Positions 9,838 to 23,500 are shown, counted from the stretch's first letter. The stretch is 64,000 nt of DNA from Streptomyces sp. C10-9-1 (GCF_024497955.1 NZ_JANHKP010000006.1:186001-250000), one strand, 5' to 3'. The notes: generated by a model not told the origin, from the sequence alone. Made by a program: numbers and translations.

Positions 9838-10066
9838 GTCCAGTTACAGCGGCCCCAACGGCGGCGACTGCGTGGAGTGCACCGTCGCCGGGGCCGCCGC
9901 CTGGCGGACGTCCAGCCACAGCGGCAACACCGGCGGCGACTGCGTGGCGGTCGCCGACGGCTGCCCCGAAGCCACCGTGCCCGTGCGGGACAGCAAGAAC
10001 CCGCACGGCCCGGTCGTGGTGGTCGGCGCCGCCGCCTGGCAGACCTTCGTGGACGGGCTGCGGTAG
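9797..10066 (+). CDS. DUF397 protein (BldB/WhiJ-partner type) with duplicated N-terminal motif
   Basis: An 89-residue small protein. DUF397 normally has one W-x-KSSYSG...GDCVE motif followed by VRDSK and a final W..F. Here the first half appears twice: WRKSSYSGPNGGDCVE (about residues 12-27) and WRTSSHSGNTGGDCVAV (35-51), then VPVRDSKNPHGP and WQTFVDGL. It begins inside the upstream XRE gene in another frame, which indicates coupled translation of the pair. The usual role is antagonist or co-factor of the cognate XRE regulator. Confidence 0.9.
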   Translation: METKTTPANTLWRKSSYSGPNGGDCVECTVAGAAAWRTSSHSGNTGGDCVAVADGCPEATVPVRDSKNPHGPVVVVGAAAWQTFVDGLR

Positions 10067-10158
10067 GCCGCGCAGCCGGTACGCGAAACGTTCCTCCGCA
10101 CCCGGCCCCCGTCCGCCCCGGCCGCAGGACCAGGATCACCACGGGGCACGATGTCCGC

Positions 10159-10776
10159 ATGACCACCGAGAGGAAGCCCGTCGCGCCGCGGACCGCGACG
10201 CTAGACGACACCCTCCTCGTCGGCGGCGTCCTCGCCCGCGCCTTCCACGACGACCCGATGACGGCCTGGTTCTTCCCCGAGCCCACCGCCCGGGAGGCGC
10301 GGCTCGCGCGGTACTTCGGCACCCTCTTCGCCCGCCAGTACGCCCACGACGGCGTCTGCGAGCGCACCGACGCGGCGGCCGCGTTCTGGGTGCCGCCGGA
10401 GGGGCGGGCCAAGGCCGTCCCCGACGCGGAGACCGCAGCGGAGCTGACCGGCCTCCTCGGGGACCGGGCGCCGCTGTTCCGGCAGGCCGTGGAGGCGGCT
10501 GCCGCGCACACCCCGGCGGAGGACCACTGGTACCTCGCCGTGATCGGCGCGGACCCGGCAGCACAGGGACGGGGGCAGGGCGCCGCACTGCTGCGCTCCG
10601 GGCTCGCACGGGCCGACGCCGCCGGGCTTCCGGTGCTCCTGGAGTCCTCCCAGGCCGCCAACCTGCCGGTGTACGAGCGCTTCGGCTTCACCGTGACGGG
10701 CGAGCTGCGCCTGCCGGGAGGCGGGCCGCCCCTGTGGGCCATGCGCCGCGAGCCCTTGGCCGCCGCGGGAGGCTGA
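10159..10776 (+). CDS. GNAT-family N-acetyltransferase
   Basis: A 205-residue acetyltransferase. The acetyl-CoA signature DPAAQGRGQGAALLRSGL is followed by VYERFGFTVTGELRLP. The N-terminal portion (LARAFHDDPMTAWFFPE) is typical of the subfamily that includes puromycin N-acetyltransferase-like and related small-molecule acetylases, but nothing identifies its substrate. A hairpin follows about 50 bp after the stop. Confidence 0.85.
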   Translation: MTTERKPVAPRTATLDDTLLVGGVLARAFHDDPMTAWFFPEPTAREARLARYFGTLFARQYAHDGVCERTDAAAAFWVPPEGRAKAVPDAETAAELTGLLGDRAPLFRQAVEAAAAHTPAEDHWYLAVIGADPAAQGRGQGAALLRSGLARADAAGLPVLLESSQAANLPVYERFGFTVTGELRLPGGGPPLWAMRREPLAAAGG

Positions 10777-10828
10777 GCCCGCCCCGAGGCCGCCGCGTGC
10801 GACCGTACCGGTCCTCCACAAACGAAAA

Positions 10829-10854
10829 GGCAAGGAGTTCGTCCGCTCCTTGCC
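10829..10854 (+). terminator. Hairpin after the GNAT gene
   Basis: GGCAAGGAG (10829-10837), an 8-nt loop and CTCCTTGCC (10846-10854) form a perfect 9-bp stem without a strong T run. It probably terminates the acetyltransferase transcript. It might instead belong to the rifamycin-responsive leader just downstream. Confidence 0.55.
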
Positions 10855-10869
10855 ACTCTCAACCTATAG

Positions 10870-12513
<1,644 letters not shown>

Positions 12514-13113
12514 GGGCTCCGGGCCCTGCGGGAATGGCTCGCCGTCCGCGTTCCGGGGGTCGAGAAGAGTGCCGAGGGGCCAGCCGCGCATCTCGCGCGA
12601 ACAGACGGGGGATCGACTGCGTGCCGAGTGCTTGAAATCCCCGCCGCTGGTTCCGCTTCTCGCTCTGCCCGAGGTGATCGCCCCAGGGGATACGTCACCA
12701 GCAACACGCTCCCCCAATGGGTGACGTTCTCGGACGGCCCCGACCACTGGACCGGCGCCGGACGCCCATCCTGCTGCCAGGACTTAGCCGCTTTGACGGC
12801 ACCCTCACGGACTCGCGTCACCCTCCCGCCGCCGGGGCGGTTGCCGGGACGCGGTTTGCGTCGGCGGTGGTGGGGACCTGGCGCGGATGTGAAGGCCACC
12901 GACCCGCACCGGACGCCGATGGGTCATCCAGTGCGAGCCCCGCCGCAACGGCCTCGCCAGCCTCGCAGTGTCGTTCAAGGGGTGCCGTGCAGAGCCTCGT
13001 TGGTCGTGCGCGGCTGGAGCGACAGGAAGCGATCGACCTAGACCAAAATTGTAGGAGTGGGATAAGTTCCCCCTGACCACAATTGTTTCATGAGATTTTC
13101 ATGATGCGGGGGA
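12514..13113. other. 600-bp intergenic region without a recognised gene
   Basis: No frame reads convincingly as a gene on either strand. A stretch around 12870-13040 shows some codon-like character, including a possible WVIQCEPRRNG segment, but it is interrupted by stops and may be remnant coding DNA. The last 70 bp (13040-13113) are AT-rich and probably hold the promoter of the LamG gene. They include the near-repeat AAAATTGT and ACAATTGT around 13043-13086. Confidence 0.4.
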
Positions 13114-16100
13114 ATGAAGAAGATGCAGACGCATGCGCGCATGCGCGGCGTCGGGGGAACCATCGCACTCGCTCTCAGTTCCGCACTCGCGGTCGGGCTG
13201 CTGCCCGCCACCGCGACGGCGGCCGTCGTCTCGAAGGCGCCGGACACCCAGAACGCACTGACCAGCTCTGGGGATGCCGCGCTGTCCGAGGACAAGGCAC
13301 GGGAGCAGGCCGTACGAACCGGCCGCAGCGTGGAGATCACCTCGATGCGCGGTGAGAGCACCGAGGTGTTCGTGACCCCCGAAGGGGATCTTGAAAGACG
13401 GGAGTACCTACGTCCCGTCCGGGCCAGGGTCGACGGCGAGTGGAAACCGGTCGACACGGCTCTGACGCCGAACGGCAACGGCACAGTCGCGCCGAAGGTG
13501 GCCACCGTCGGACTGGAGTTCTCCGGCGGCGGCTCCGACGCACCGCTGGTGCGGATGAGCAAGGCGGGTCGCGAGCTGGCGCTGTCCTGGCCCGGCATGC
13601 TGCCCGCGCCCGAGCTGGACGGTGCCACGGCGACGTACCGGGACGTGTTGCCGGATGTCGATCTACGCATGGGCGCACAGGAGGACGGGTTCACCCAGCT
13701 GCTCGTGGTCAACTCGCCTGAGGCGGCCGCGAGTCCGGCACTGACCGAACTGCGACTGAAGCTGGCCGCCGACGGCATGGAGGTGAAGGAGACCGCGGCC
13801 GGTGGACTGGCCGCGGTCGACAAGGGCGCCGGTACCCCGGTGTTCGAGGCTCCGAAGCCACAGATGTGGGATTCCGGCGACGGCAGGCTCGGCGGAGGTG
13901 CCGACAAGGATGACGACGCCAAGAACACCGAGGAGGGGCCCGCTCCTCAGTTCCTGAAGACCGCCGCCCTGTCGGATGACGTCGATCCTGCTCCGGACGG
14001 CGCCACCGACAGTGAACCCGGCCCCGCCGAGTCCGCCAAGCTCGCCCCCGTCGGTGTGGAACTCCCGGCCGGTGGCCGCGAGCTGGTGCTCAAGCCCGAT
14101 CTGGACGTGCTGAAGGGCGAGGACACCGAGTACCCGGTCTTCATCGACCCCCAGTGGTACACGCCGCGCGCCTCGGCCTGGACGATGGCGTCCAAGTACT
14201 GGGCGTCGTCTCCGCAGTGGAAGTTCAACGGCAAGTCGGACTCGGGCCTCGGCTACTGCGGTTGGGCGTACTGCAAGCCGTACGACACCAAGCGGCTCTT
14301 CTACCGCGTGCCCACGTCCAAGTACGCGGGCCGGACGATTCTGTCCGCCGAGTTCGTGGTCCGCAACACATGGTCGGCCTCGTGCTCGAAGCGGGAGGTC
14401 GAGCTGTGGCGGACGAAGGACATCTCCTCGTCGACGACATGGAACTCTCAGAACGCCTCCGGGTTCTGGATCAAGCAGCTGCGGTCCAGCTCGTTCGCGT
14501 ACGGCTACTCGGGCTGCGCCTCCAAGGACGCCGAGTTCGATGTGAAGGCGGCGGTGCAGGAGGCTGCGAACGGCAGGTGGCCGACGATGACGTTCGGGCT
14601 GCGCGCCGGCAGCGAGTCCGACCGGTACGGCTGGAAGCGGTTTTCCGACAAGGCGTTCCTGCGGGTGAAGTACAACCGTCCGCCGCAGCAGGTGAAGATG
14701 TCACAGCTCGCCATGGAGTACGGCGGCACCTGCAAGAAGCCCGGGAGCGCGGCCCGGGTGCGCACGCTGGGCAAGATCTACGCGAACAACGTTACCGACC
14801 CGGACGGCGACAACATCGCGGTCCAGTTCCAGGCGAAGTGGGATACCGGCGACGGCAAGGGCCCGATCGTCCGCTGGAAGCCGGCCCGGACGTCGTACAA
14901 GAAGTCCGGTTCGAGCTTCTCCATCGCCCTACCGAAGTCGGTCACGCCGAACAAGCAGGTCCACTGGTTCGTCCGTTCGTACGACGGGGCGCAGTACTCA
15001 CCGTGGTCGTACGCCGGGGATCCGACCGGTTGCTACTTCGTCTACGACACGAGCGTGCCCAAGGCACCCGCGATCTCCTCGGACCAGTACCCCGCATCGG
15101 ACCCGGAGGACCCCGACGACCCGTGGTACGACGGGGTGGGCCAGTACGGTACTTTCTCCCTTGATTCGCCGTCCACGGACGCGGTCCGCTACCGCTACGG
15201 GTTCAACACCGACCCGTCTGCGTCCCGGCAGGTCGCTACCAGCGGAGGCGCGGCCAGGTCCGTACGGCTGCTGCCCGCCAAGCCGGGCCTGAACTTCGTC
15301 ACCGCCCAGGCGTTCGATCAGGCGGGCAACGGCTCCGAGGTCCGCACCTACCAGTTCCGGGTCAAGGCCGGGCAGCCCGAGCGTGCGGCCTGGCAGCTGG
15401 ACGAGCCCGCCGGTGCCACCATGGCAGCGGGTGCGACGCCCCCGAGGACCGTACGGCTGCACGGCGGGGCAGCCCTCGGTGCCGAGGGCAGGAAGGGCAC
15501 CGGGCTCCACTTCGACGGCACGTCCGGGTACGCCGACTCCGACCTCACCGTCGTCGACACCTCGGACAGCTTCTCCGTCTCCGCCTGGGCCCGACTCGAC
15601 CGGATGCCGGAGAACGCGGCGATCATCGCCGCCCAGCCGGGCAACCATTCTCCGGGATTCGAGCTGTACTACTCGCGGTACTACGACCGCTGGGTGTTCA
15701 ACCAGTACACCTCCGACACGGCAGGGGCCTCCATCGCCCGCGCCATGGCCGCGGCCCCAGGCGACGCCAAGCCGGGTGAGTGGACCCATCTGGTCGGCGT
15801 GTACGACGGCAAGGCGAAACAGCTGCGGCTGTACGTGAACGGGAAACTCGCCGGGTCCACCGTTTACACCACCGCCTGGGAGGCCCGGCGGGGCCTCCAG
15901 CTTGGCGCCGGCATCTACAGCGGCACCCGCAAGTCCTTCTTCCCCGGCACCATCGACGATCTGCGGATCTTCGACCGCGCCGTCGGCGCGGCCGGGGCTG
16001 CAGCGCTTCAGCAGGGCCAGGACCTCACCGGCGGCCGGCCGGCCCGAGCGGTCTTCCCGCTGGACGAGGACGCCACCGCCACCGAGGTATCCGGCAGGGC

Positions 16101-17457
16101 CGTCGAACAACCGCTCACGCTGCACGGCGGCGTGGCCGGCGGCACGAGCGGAGTCGCGGGCAACGCCCTGACGCTGGACGGCAAGGACGACTACGCCGCC
16201 ACCGAACACCCGGTGCTGAACACCGCCGCCTCCTACACCCTGTCTGCCTGGGCGAAGCTGCCCGAGGGCGGCGTGAGCGGCAACCGTACGGTGCTCAGCC
16301 AGAGCGGCACCTACTACAGCCCGTTCTACCTGTCGTACGAGGCGGGGGCCGACACCTGGAGCCTGCGCACGTCCCTGGAGGACGTCGAGGCGGGCAACAT
16401 CCGGGACCAGGTGGTGCGAGCGACCCAGCCCGCACGGCCCGGTGAGTGGGCCCATCTGGTGGCGGTCCACGACGCCACCGCCCAGCAGATCCGGCTGTAC
16501 GTCAACGGACAGCTCCAGGGAACCGACGCCGCGCCCAGGACATGGGAGGCACAGGGACCCGTGCAGGTCGGGCGGACCGTCTGGACGGGCAAGTACGTCG
16601 ACTACTTCTCCGGGAGCATCGACGACGTACGGCTCTTCGACCGGCCCGTAGCCGACGACGAGGTCCGCCAGATCTTCCAGCAGCGCCCCCTGGTCAAGAG
16701 TCGCTGGACGTTCGAGGAGACCACCGGCACCGGGCCCGTCACCGCCCCGAACGCGGCGGGCGGCGGCGCCCTCACCCTGAACGGCGGTGCGAAGAAGTCC
16801 GACACGGGCTTCATCGACAGCGGCAGCCTGGAACTGGACGGCGTCGGCGGCTACGCGGCCACCACCTCCGTACCGGTCGATACCAGCGCCAGTTACACCG
16901 TCGCCGCCTGGGCGCAGGCAGCCGCGCTGCCCCAGCACGGAGTGACGCTGGTCAGCGCCGAGGGCGCCGCCCAGAACGCCTTCGAGGTCCGCTTCGTCCC
17001 GGATGCCACCGACCCGGAGGGCCTCGGCCACTGGGAGCTGACAGTGGCCGACAAGGACGGCTCGGACGCCACCATCGTCCGCGTCGAGAACAGCGAGTTC
17101 TTCGACGCGCGGGAATGGAACCACCTCGCCGCGGTCTACGACGGCTTCGCCAAGCAGACCCGCCTGTACGTGAACGGCACCCTCCAGGTGGTCTCCTGCG
17201 CCGACAACGACGCCGACGGCGAGACCGACGAGGACGCGTGCGCGGACCAGGTCTCCTGGGCGGAGAACACGCTGGCCTTCAGGGCGGCCAAGTCCCTCCA
17301 GATCGGGCGCGCCAAGAACGGCGGCTCGTGGGGCGCGTACTTCCCCGGCCTCGTCGACGACGTCTGGACCTTCCAGGGCGCGCTGACCGACAGGCAAATC
17401 GAGCACTTGGCCGGCCAGTTCTTTGACATTCCCACGGAGGTCCCTGCCGGATCCTGA
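13114..17457 (+). CDS. Secreted giant protein with three LamG-like jellyroll domains
   Basis: A 1447-residue exported protein. The signal peptide is MKKMQTHARMRGVGGTIALA followed by LSSALAVGLLPATATAA. Residues 60-750 hold beta-rich modules (including a cadherin/fibronectin-like stretch around VTDPDGDNIAVQFQAKW). Three LamG domains follow at about 756-965, 979-1185 and 1195-1425, each with the repeated core GEWTHLVGVYDGKAKQLRLY, then VNG, a linker and IDDLRIFDR. LamG domains bind sugars or proteins. Streptomyces commonly pair such proteins with a downstream RHS toxin, as here, so a role in cell-surface presentation or delivery is a reasonable inference. A second in-frame ATG at 13123 is possible. 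Confidence 0.9.
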   Translation: MKKMQTHARMRGVGGTIALALSSALAVGLLPATATAAVVSKAPDTQNALTSSGDAALSEDKAREQAVRTGRSVEITSMRGESTEVFVTPEGDLERREYLRPVRARVDGEWKPVDTALTPNGNGTVAPKVATVGLEFSGGGSDAPLVRMSKAGRELALSWPGMLPAPELDGATATYRDVLPDVDLRMGAQEDGFTQLLVVNSPEAAASPALTELRLKLAADGMEVKETAAGGLAAVDKGAGTPVFEAPKPQMWDSGDGRLGGGADKDDDAKNTEEGPAPQFLKTAALSDDVDPAPDGATDSEPGPAESAKLAPVGVELPAGGRELVLKPDLDVLKGEDTEYPVFIDPQWYTPRASAWTMASKYWASSPQWKFNGKSDSGLGYCGWAYCKPYDTKRLFYRVPTSKYAGRTILSAEFVVRNTWSASCSKREVELWRTKDISSSTTWNSQNASGFWIKQLRSSSFAYGYSGCASKDAEFDVKAAVQEAANGRWPTMTFGLRAGSESDRYGWKRFSDKAFLRVKYNRPPQQVKMSQLAMEYGGTCKKPGSAARVRTLGKIYANNVTDPDGDNIAVQFQAKWDTGDGKGPIVRWKPARTSYKKSGSSFSIALPKSVTPNKQVHWFVRSYDGAQYSPWSYAGDPTGCYFVYDTSVPKAPAISSDQYPASDPEDPDDPWYDGVGQYGTFSLDSPSTDAVRYRYGFNTDPSASRQVATSGGAARSVRLLPAKPGLNFVTAQAFDQAGNGSEVRTYQFRVKAGQPERAAWQLDEPAGATMAAGATPPRTVRLHGGAALGAEGRKGTGLHFDGTSGYADSDLTVVDTSDSFSVSAWARLDRMPENAAIIAAQPGNHSPGFELYYSRYYDRWVFNQYTSDTAGASIARAMAAAPGDAKPGEWTHLVGVYDGKAKQLRLYVNGKLAGSTVYTTAWEARRGLQLGAGIYSGTRKSFFPGTIDDLRIFDRAVGAAGAAALQQGQDLTGGRPARAVFPLDEDATATEVSGRAVEQPLTLHGGVAGGTSGVAGNALTLDGKDDYAATEHPVLNTAASYTLSAWAKLPEGGVSGNRTVLSQSGTYYSPFYLSYEAGADTWSLRTSLEDVEAGNIRDQVVRATQPARPGEWAHLVAVHDATAQQIRLYVNGQLQGTDAAPRTWEAQGPVQVGRTVWTGKYVDYFSGSIDDVRLFDRPVADDEVRQIFQQRPLVKSRWTFEETTGTGPVTAPNAAGGGALTLNGGAKKSDTGFIDSGSLELDGVGGYAATTSVPVDTSASYTVAAWAQAAALPQHGVTLVSAEGAAQNAFEVRFVPDATDPEGLGHWELTVADKDGSDATIVRVENSEFFDAREWNHLAAVYDGFAKQTRLYVNGTLQVVSCADNDADGETDEDACADQVSWAENTLAFRAAKSLQIGRAKNGGSWGAYFPGLVDDVWTFQGALTDRQIEHLAGQFFDIPTEVPAGS

Positions 17458-17463
17458 CTCGGC

Positions 17464-17500
17464 CGGCCGGGGACCCCAGGGTCCCGGCCCGCCAGTTTTT
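17464..17500 (+). terminator. Intrinsic terminator after the LamG gene
   Basis: GGCCGGGGACC and GGTCCCGGCC pair with one bulged G around a CCAG loop, followed by a run of five T (17496-17500). It lies 6 nt after the LamG stop codon. The downstream RHS gene would then depend on read-through or its own promoter. Confidence 0.65.
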
Positions 17501-17556
17501 GTTCTCTCCGTCTGTTCGGGCGCCGCTGAGCGGTCCCCTTCTGATCTGGATGACGC

Positions 17557-20500
17557 ATGTCCATACCCGGAACACCCCGTCTCCGAGGCGGGTTCCTACG
17601 ACCGGCGGTCACCGCACTGTCGACCGCTCTGATCGCCTCGCTCCTGCAGTTCGCAGCGGCCCCCGCAGCTCAGGCCGAGGACGGCCTGAGAGGGCTGCCG
17701 GACGCGGAGAAGCCGGTCAAGGGCTCCGCCGAGAACCGTGTGAGACCCCGCACGCTCGACGAGGGATCGCCGACGCCGTCCCACAAGCCCCATTCCGCCC
17801 CGCCTGCCCCGGCGCATGAGATCGTGCAGCTCGGCGACTCGGCCGAGCCGGTGCAAGCAGAAAGCGTGCCCCTCACGGTGGGACCGGCGCACGGCAAGGG
17901 CGGCCGGGCCGCCCGGACGACGACGCCGGACGCGGTGGACGTACGCCTGCTGAGCACCGGGGACCACCGCGCCTCAGAAGCCGACGACGTTGTGTTCACG
18001 CTCCGCCCCCGGCAATCGGGCGGGAGCACGAGCAGTGCCAGGAGGCAGCATGTGTCGGTGGAGGTCGACTACAAGCGCTTCGGTGAGCAGTACGGCGGCT
18101 CCTACGGGTCCCGCCTGCGCCTGGTGCAGATGCCAGCCTGCGCACTGGACGGCGACAAGGGCGGAGAGTGCGGACGGACCAGCCCGGTCGCCGCGATCAA
18201 CGACAAGGACGCCGCCACACTGACGGCAGGCCACGTCGCCCTCGATGCCGCGCGGCCCACCGTGCTGGCGCTCACCGCTGCCGCCGAAGGCGATACCGGC
18301 ACCTACAAGGCGACGTCGCTCTCTCCATCGTCGTCGTGGAACACGCAACTCAACACCGGCGACTTCACCTGGCACTACCCGATGCCGACTCCCGAAGTGC
18401 CCGGGGCCCTGTCGCCGACGGTCGGGTTGGGCTACTCGGCACAGAGCCTCGACGGCCGCACCACCGCCACGAACAACCAGGGTTCGTGGATCGGCGACGG
18501 ATTCGAGTATGCTCCCGGCTTCATCGAGCGCCGCTACAAGGCCTGCGCGGATGACGGCGAGAAGAGCAGCACCGGCTCCAAGCCCGGGGACCTGTGCTGG
18601 GGCTACGACAACGCCTTCCTCACGTTCAACGGGAACTCCAGCGAACTGGTGCCGACCGGCGCGAACAGCTTCAAGCTGAAGAACGACGACGGCACCAAGA
18701 TCGACAGACTGCGCAACTCCGGCCTGGCCAACGGGGACAATGACGGCGAGTACTGGCGGCTGACCTCTCCGGACGGGACCCGCTACTACTTCGGCTACAA
18801 CCGGCCTTCCGGCTGGGCCGCAGGCAAGAACGAGACGAACTCGTCGTGGACCGTCCCGGTGTTCGGCAACGATTCCGGCGAGCCGTGCAACAAAGCTACC
18901 TTCGCAGAGTCGTGGTGCCAGCAGACATGGCGCTGGAACCTTGATGCAGTCATCGACCTGCACGGCAATCTGATGTCGTACTACTACGGCAAGGAGAACA
19001 ACTCCTACGGCCGCAACCTCAAGGCCGCTGACGACACACCCTACGTGCGTGGCGGCTACCTCAAGCGCATCGAGTACGGGCTGCGTGGCAACTTCTACAA
19101 GACGCCCAACGCCAAGGTTTTGTTCACCAGCAGTGAGCGCTGCCTGCCCGAACCCGGCGTGTCCTGTGCTGAAGACACCATCGGCGACAAGGCCTCCTAC
19201 TGGTACGACACCCCCTGGGATCTGAACTGCAAAGTCGGCACGGAGTGTAGCGAGGGCCGTTTCTCGCCGAGCTTCTGGACGCGCAAGCGGCTGACCGAGG
19301 TCACCACTCAGGTACTGCAACCCGATGGAACCTTTCACGCCGTGGACTCCTGGAAGCTGAAGCATCGCTGGGGCATGGCGGACACCGACTACCAGCTGCT
19401 TCTGGACAGCATTCAGCACACCGGCTCGGGAACCGCCACACCCATCACGCTGCCGAAGACGACACTGGCCTACACCCAGCTGCCCAACCGGCTCGACAAG
19501 ACCGCGGACGGATACGCCCCGTTCATCAAGTCCCGCCTGTCCTCTATCGCGAACGAGACGGGTGGTCAGACCGACATCACGTACTCTGCACCGGTCTGCG
19601 ACGCGGCCGACCTGCCCACGCCGCAGGCGAACACCACCCGCTGCTTCCCGCAGTACTACGGCGGCGGGTTCAACGAAGACCCGGCCGTCCACTGGTTCAA
19701 CAAGTACGTCGCCACCTCGGTCGTCGACACTGACCGCACCGGTGGAGCCCCCGATCAGGTCACTCGCTACACGTACCTGGACGGTGCGGCCTGGCACTGG
19801 GACGACAACGGGCTGACCAAGGACAAGGAGCGCACCTGGTCCCAGTGGCGCGGCTACGGGCACGTCCGCATCCGCACCGGCGGTGAGGGCGGCGACAGTG
19901 CGCTGAGGAGCCAGGAAGACCACTACTTCCTGCGCGGCATGGACGGTGACCGCAAGGACAGGGCCGGCGGCGCGACCAGGAGCGTCTCGGTCACCCTCAA
20001 CCCCGGCGAGGGCGCCGCGATCAGCGATCACGATGCCTGGGCCGGCTTCAAGTACAAGCAGGTCACCTACGACGCCCCCGGCGGGAAGATCCTCGCCCGA
20101 ACTGTCAACCACCCCTGGCGGCACGAGACCGCGGCCAAGCAGCGCGACTGGGGTTCCATCGCCGCCCACTACATCGGCACCGCCCACACCAAGACCTTCA
20201 ACAGCCTCGACGGGGGCGCGGGTGTGAGATGGCGGACCACATCGACCGCGACGACCTTCGATGACACCACCGGGCGTGCCGTACAGGCGAACGACTTCGG
20301 CGACGACTCCACAGCCGCCGACGACGAGTGCACCCGCACCACGTACGCCACCAACACCAGTCTCAACGTTCTGGGCCTGACGTCACGTGTGGAGACCGTG
20401 GCCGGATCCTGCGCGGACACGCCGGACCGGTCCAGGGACGTCATCTCCGACGTGCGCACCGCGTACGACGGCAAGTCCTACGGCGCCGCCCCGACCAAGG

Positions 20501-23500
20501 GCGACAGCACCACCACGGCGACACTCACGTCACACGACGGCACCAAGGCCACCTATCTGGAGACGGGCGCCACCTTCGACTCGTACGGCCGTCAGCTGAC
20601 CGCCACGGACCTCACCGCCGACGTGATCGTCACCGGCACGGGCGATCCGATACGCACGCCGCGCAGCGACGGCCGCACCACCACAACCGTCTACACCCCG
20701 GCAACCGGACGACCCACTCAGATCACGTCGACCACCCCGCCAGCCACGGCCGGCGATGCTGCTACGGCCCAGACCAGGACGCAGGAGCTAGATCCAGTGC
20801 GCGGCCTGGTCACCAAGGAGAGGGACACCAACGGCAAGGTCACTGAGTTCGCCTTTGACGCGCTGGGCCGCTCCCTCAAGGTCTGGCTCGCCGACCGGCG
20901 CAACACTCAAACCCCGAGCTTCCAGTTCTCCTACACCGTCGCCGAGGGCAAGCCCGTCGCGGTGACCACCAAGAGGCTCAACAACAACGGCGGGCAGATC
21001 GCCAGCACCGTCATCTACGACGGTCAGTTGCGCAAACGCCAGACGCAGGAGCCCGGTCCCGGTGGCGGGCGCATCCTGTCCGACGTCTTCTACGACGAAC
21101 AGGGCTTGGCCACGAGGACGTTCGCCCCGTACTACACCACCGGTGCCCCGGGCACGAGCTTGTTCAAGCCCGAGGACGCCCTGTCGGTCGAGACTCAGAC
21201 CCACACCACATACGACGGTCTTGAGCGTCCCGTCGAGGTCAAGCAGATCGCGGGGAACGGCGACGGCGGCACAGTCCTGCAGACCACCAGGACGATCTAC
21301 GGTGGCGACCGCGCCACGGTCATCCCGCCCGTCGGTGGCACCGCCACCACCGCGCTGATCGACGCCCGCGGCCAGACCACGGAACTGCGCCAGCACCACA
21401 CCCGCAGCGCCAGCAGCGCCTACGACACGACCAAGTACGAGTACGACGTTCGCGACAACCTGGTAAAGGTCACCGACCCGTCGGGCAACATCTGGTCCTA
21501 TTCCTACGACCAGTTGGGCCGCCAAACCCGCGCCCAGGACCCGGCCAAGGGCACGAGCACCAGCGGCTATGACGACCGCGGCCAGCTGACGTCCACCCAG
21601 GACGCGCGCGGCACGAAGTTTGCCTACTCTTACGACAACGTGGGCCGCAAGACAGAACTCCGTCAGGACTCGGCCACCGGACCTCTGCGCGCCAAGTGGG
21701 TCTACGACACCGTGCCCGGCGCCAAGGGCTATCTCGCGGAGTCCATCCGCTACGAGGACGGCGAGGCCTACACCAAGAAGGTCACCCAGTACGACCGGCT
21801 CTATCGGGCGTCCCGTACCGCAGTCGTCATTCCGGCCGTCGAAGGCGCCCTGGCGGGTACCTATCAGACCGGCACCAGCTACAAGGCCTCCGGTCTGGTC
21901 GCCGGCGTGAGCTACTCCGCGGCCGGCGCGCTGCCCGGTGGCGGCTTCAACTACAGCTACGAGGACGAGACCCTCCGCCCGATCAGCGTGTTCGGGCAGG
22001 GCATGAGCACCTCGATCTCCTACAGCCTCACCGGCAAGCCCCTGCAGTACACGATGGGACTGACCGCCGGAGGCAACAAGACACAGGTCACCAACACCTA
22101 CGAGTGGGGCACCCAGCGCCTGGCGACCAGCCGCGTCGACCGGCAGGAACAAAGCGGTGTCGACCGCAACGTCACCTACCGCTACGACGAAGCAGGCAAC
22201 ATCCTCTCCCAGAGCGATGTCTCCCGCACCGGCACCGACAACCAGTGCTACACCTACGACTACCTGCGCCGCGTCACCGAGGCCTGGACCGCCAAGACCA
22301 CCACCTGCGCCGCCAAACCCGCCGCGGCTGACCTCGGCGGCCCGGCTCCCTACTGGCACTCCTACACCTACGACAAGGCAGGCAACCGCCTCACCGAAAC
22401 CCGCCACGACACCGGCGGAAACACCGGCAAGGACACCAAGCGCACCTACGACTACACCCCTCCCGGCACGACGGACGCCAACCAGCTCACCGGCGTCACC
22501 ACCACCCAGGGGACTGACACGTCGACGGCCTCGTACGGATACGACGCGGCTGGAAACACCACCACACGCCCCGGGCAGAAGCTGACCTGGGACGCAGAAG
22601 GCCACGTGGCCACCGTCAGCGAGGGCAGCAGCACCACCAGCTACCTCTACGACGCCGACGGCAACCGCCTCATCACCCGGGCACCGTCCAAGACCACCCT
22701 GCACCTCGGCCACACCGAGATCACCCTCGACAAGGGCGCCACCACCGCCAAGGCCACCCGCTACATGAGCCTCGGCGGCGGCAACCAGGCCATCCGCAAC
22801 AACGACGGCACCTTCGCCTTCACCCTCGGCGACCACCAAGGCACCGCCGGGCTCGCCGTCAAGGCCGACGACCTGGCCCTGTCCCAACGCCGCAACCTCC
22901 CCTTCGGAGGCGACCGCGGCACCGACAGCGGTACCTGGCCCGGCACCAAGGGCTTCGTCGGCGGCACCGACGACACCGACACCACCGGCCTGGTCCACCT
23001 CGGAGCCCGCGAGTACGACCCGGCCATCGGCCGCTTCATCTCCGTCGACCCCGTCCTCGACGTGACCGACTCCCAGCAGATGAACGGCTACAACTACGCC
23101 AACAACAGCCCCATCACCTTCTCCGACCCCGACGGCCTCCGCCCCATCGGCCCCACCGACACCGTCCGCGGCGACGAGGAGTACGCCAGGAAGCACCACG
23201 GCTCTCAGTGGGTCAACAACGGCTACGGCTGGTACTGGAAGAACGTCCAGCAAGCCAAAATCGAGGGCCACGGCACCGTCTCCGTCACCACCTACATCGG
23301 CCGCGGCACCAAGAACCACCCCGCCCCACGCGGCTCGGTGACCTTCAAGGCCATCAAGCCCAAGCCCAAAGAAATCACGATGCGCCCGTGGATGGGCGGC
23401 GGGACGTACGGGCCTTCCGTCACCTACACGCCACCCCCGCTCAAGACCTGGCAGAAGATCGTCCTTGGCGGCATCACGGTCGTAGGCCTCGCTGCAGCGA

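Noticed and set aside
14998..17406. Long open frame antisense to the LamG gene
   Set aside because: Same reason: low-complexity translation, no start signal, and the sense strand has clear LamG domains.
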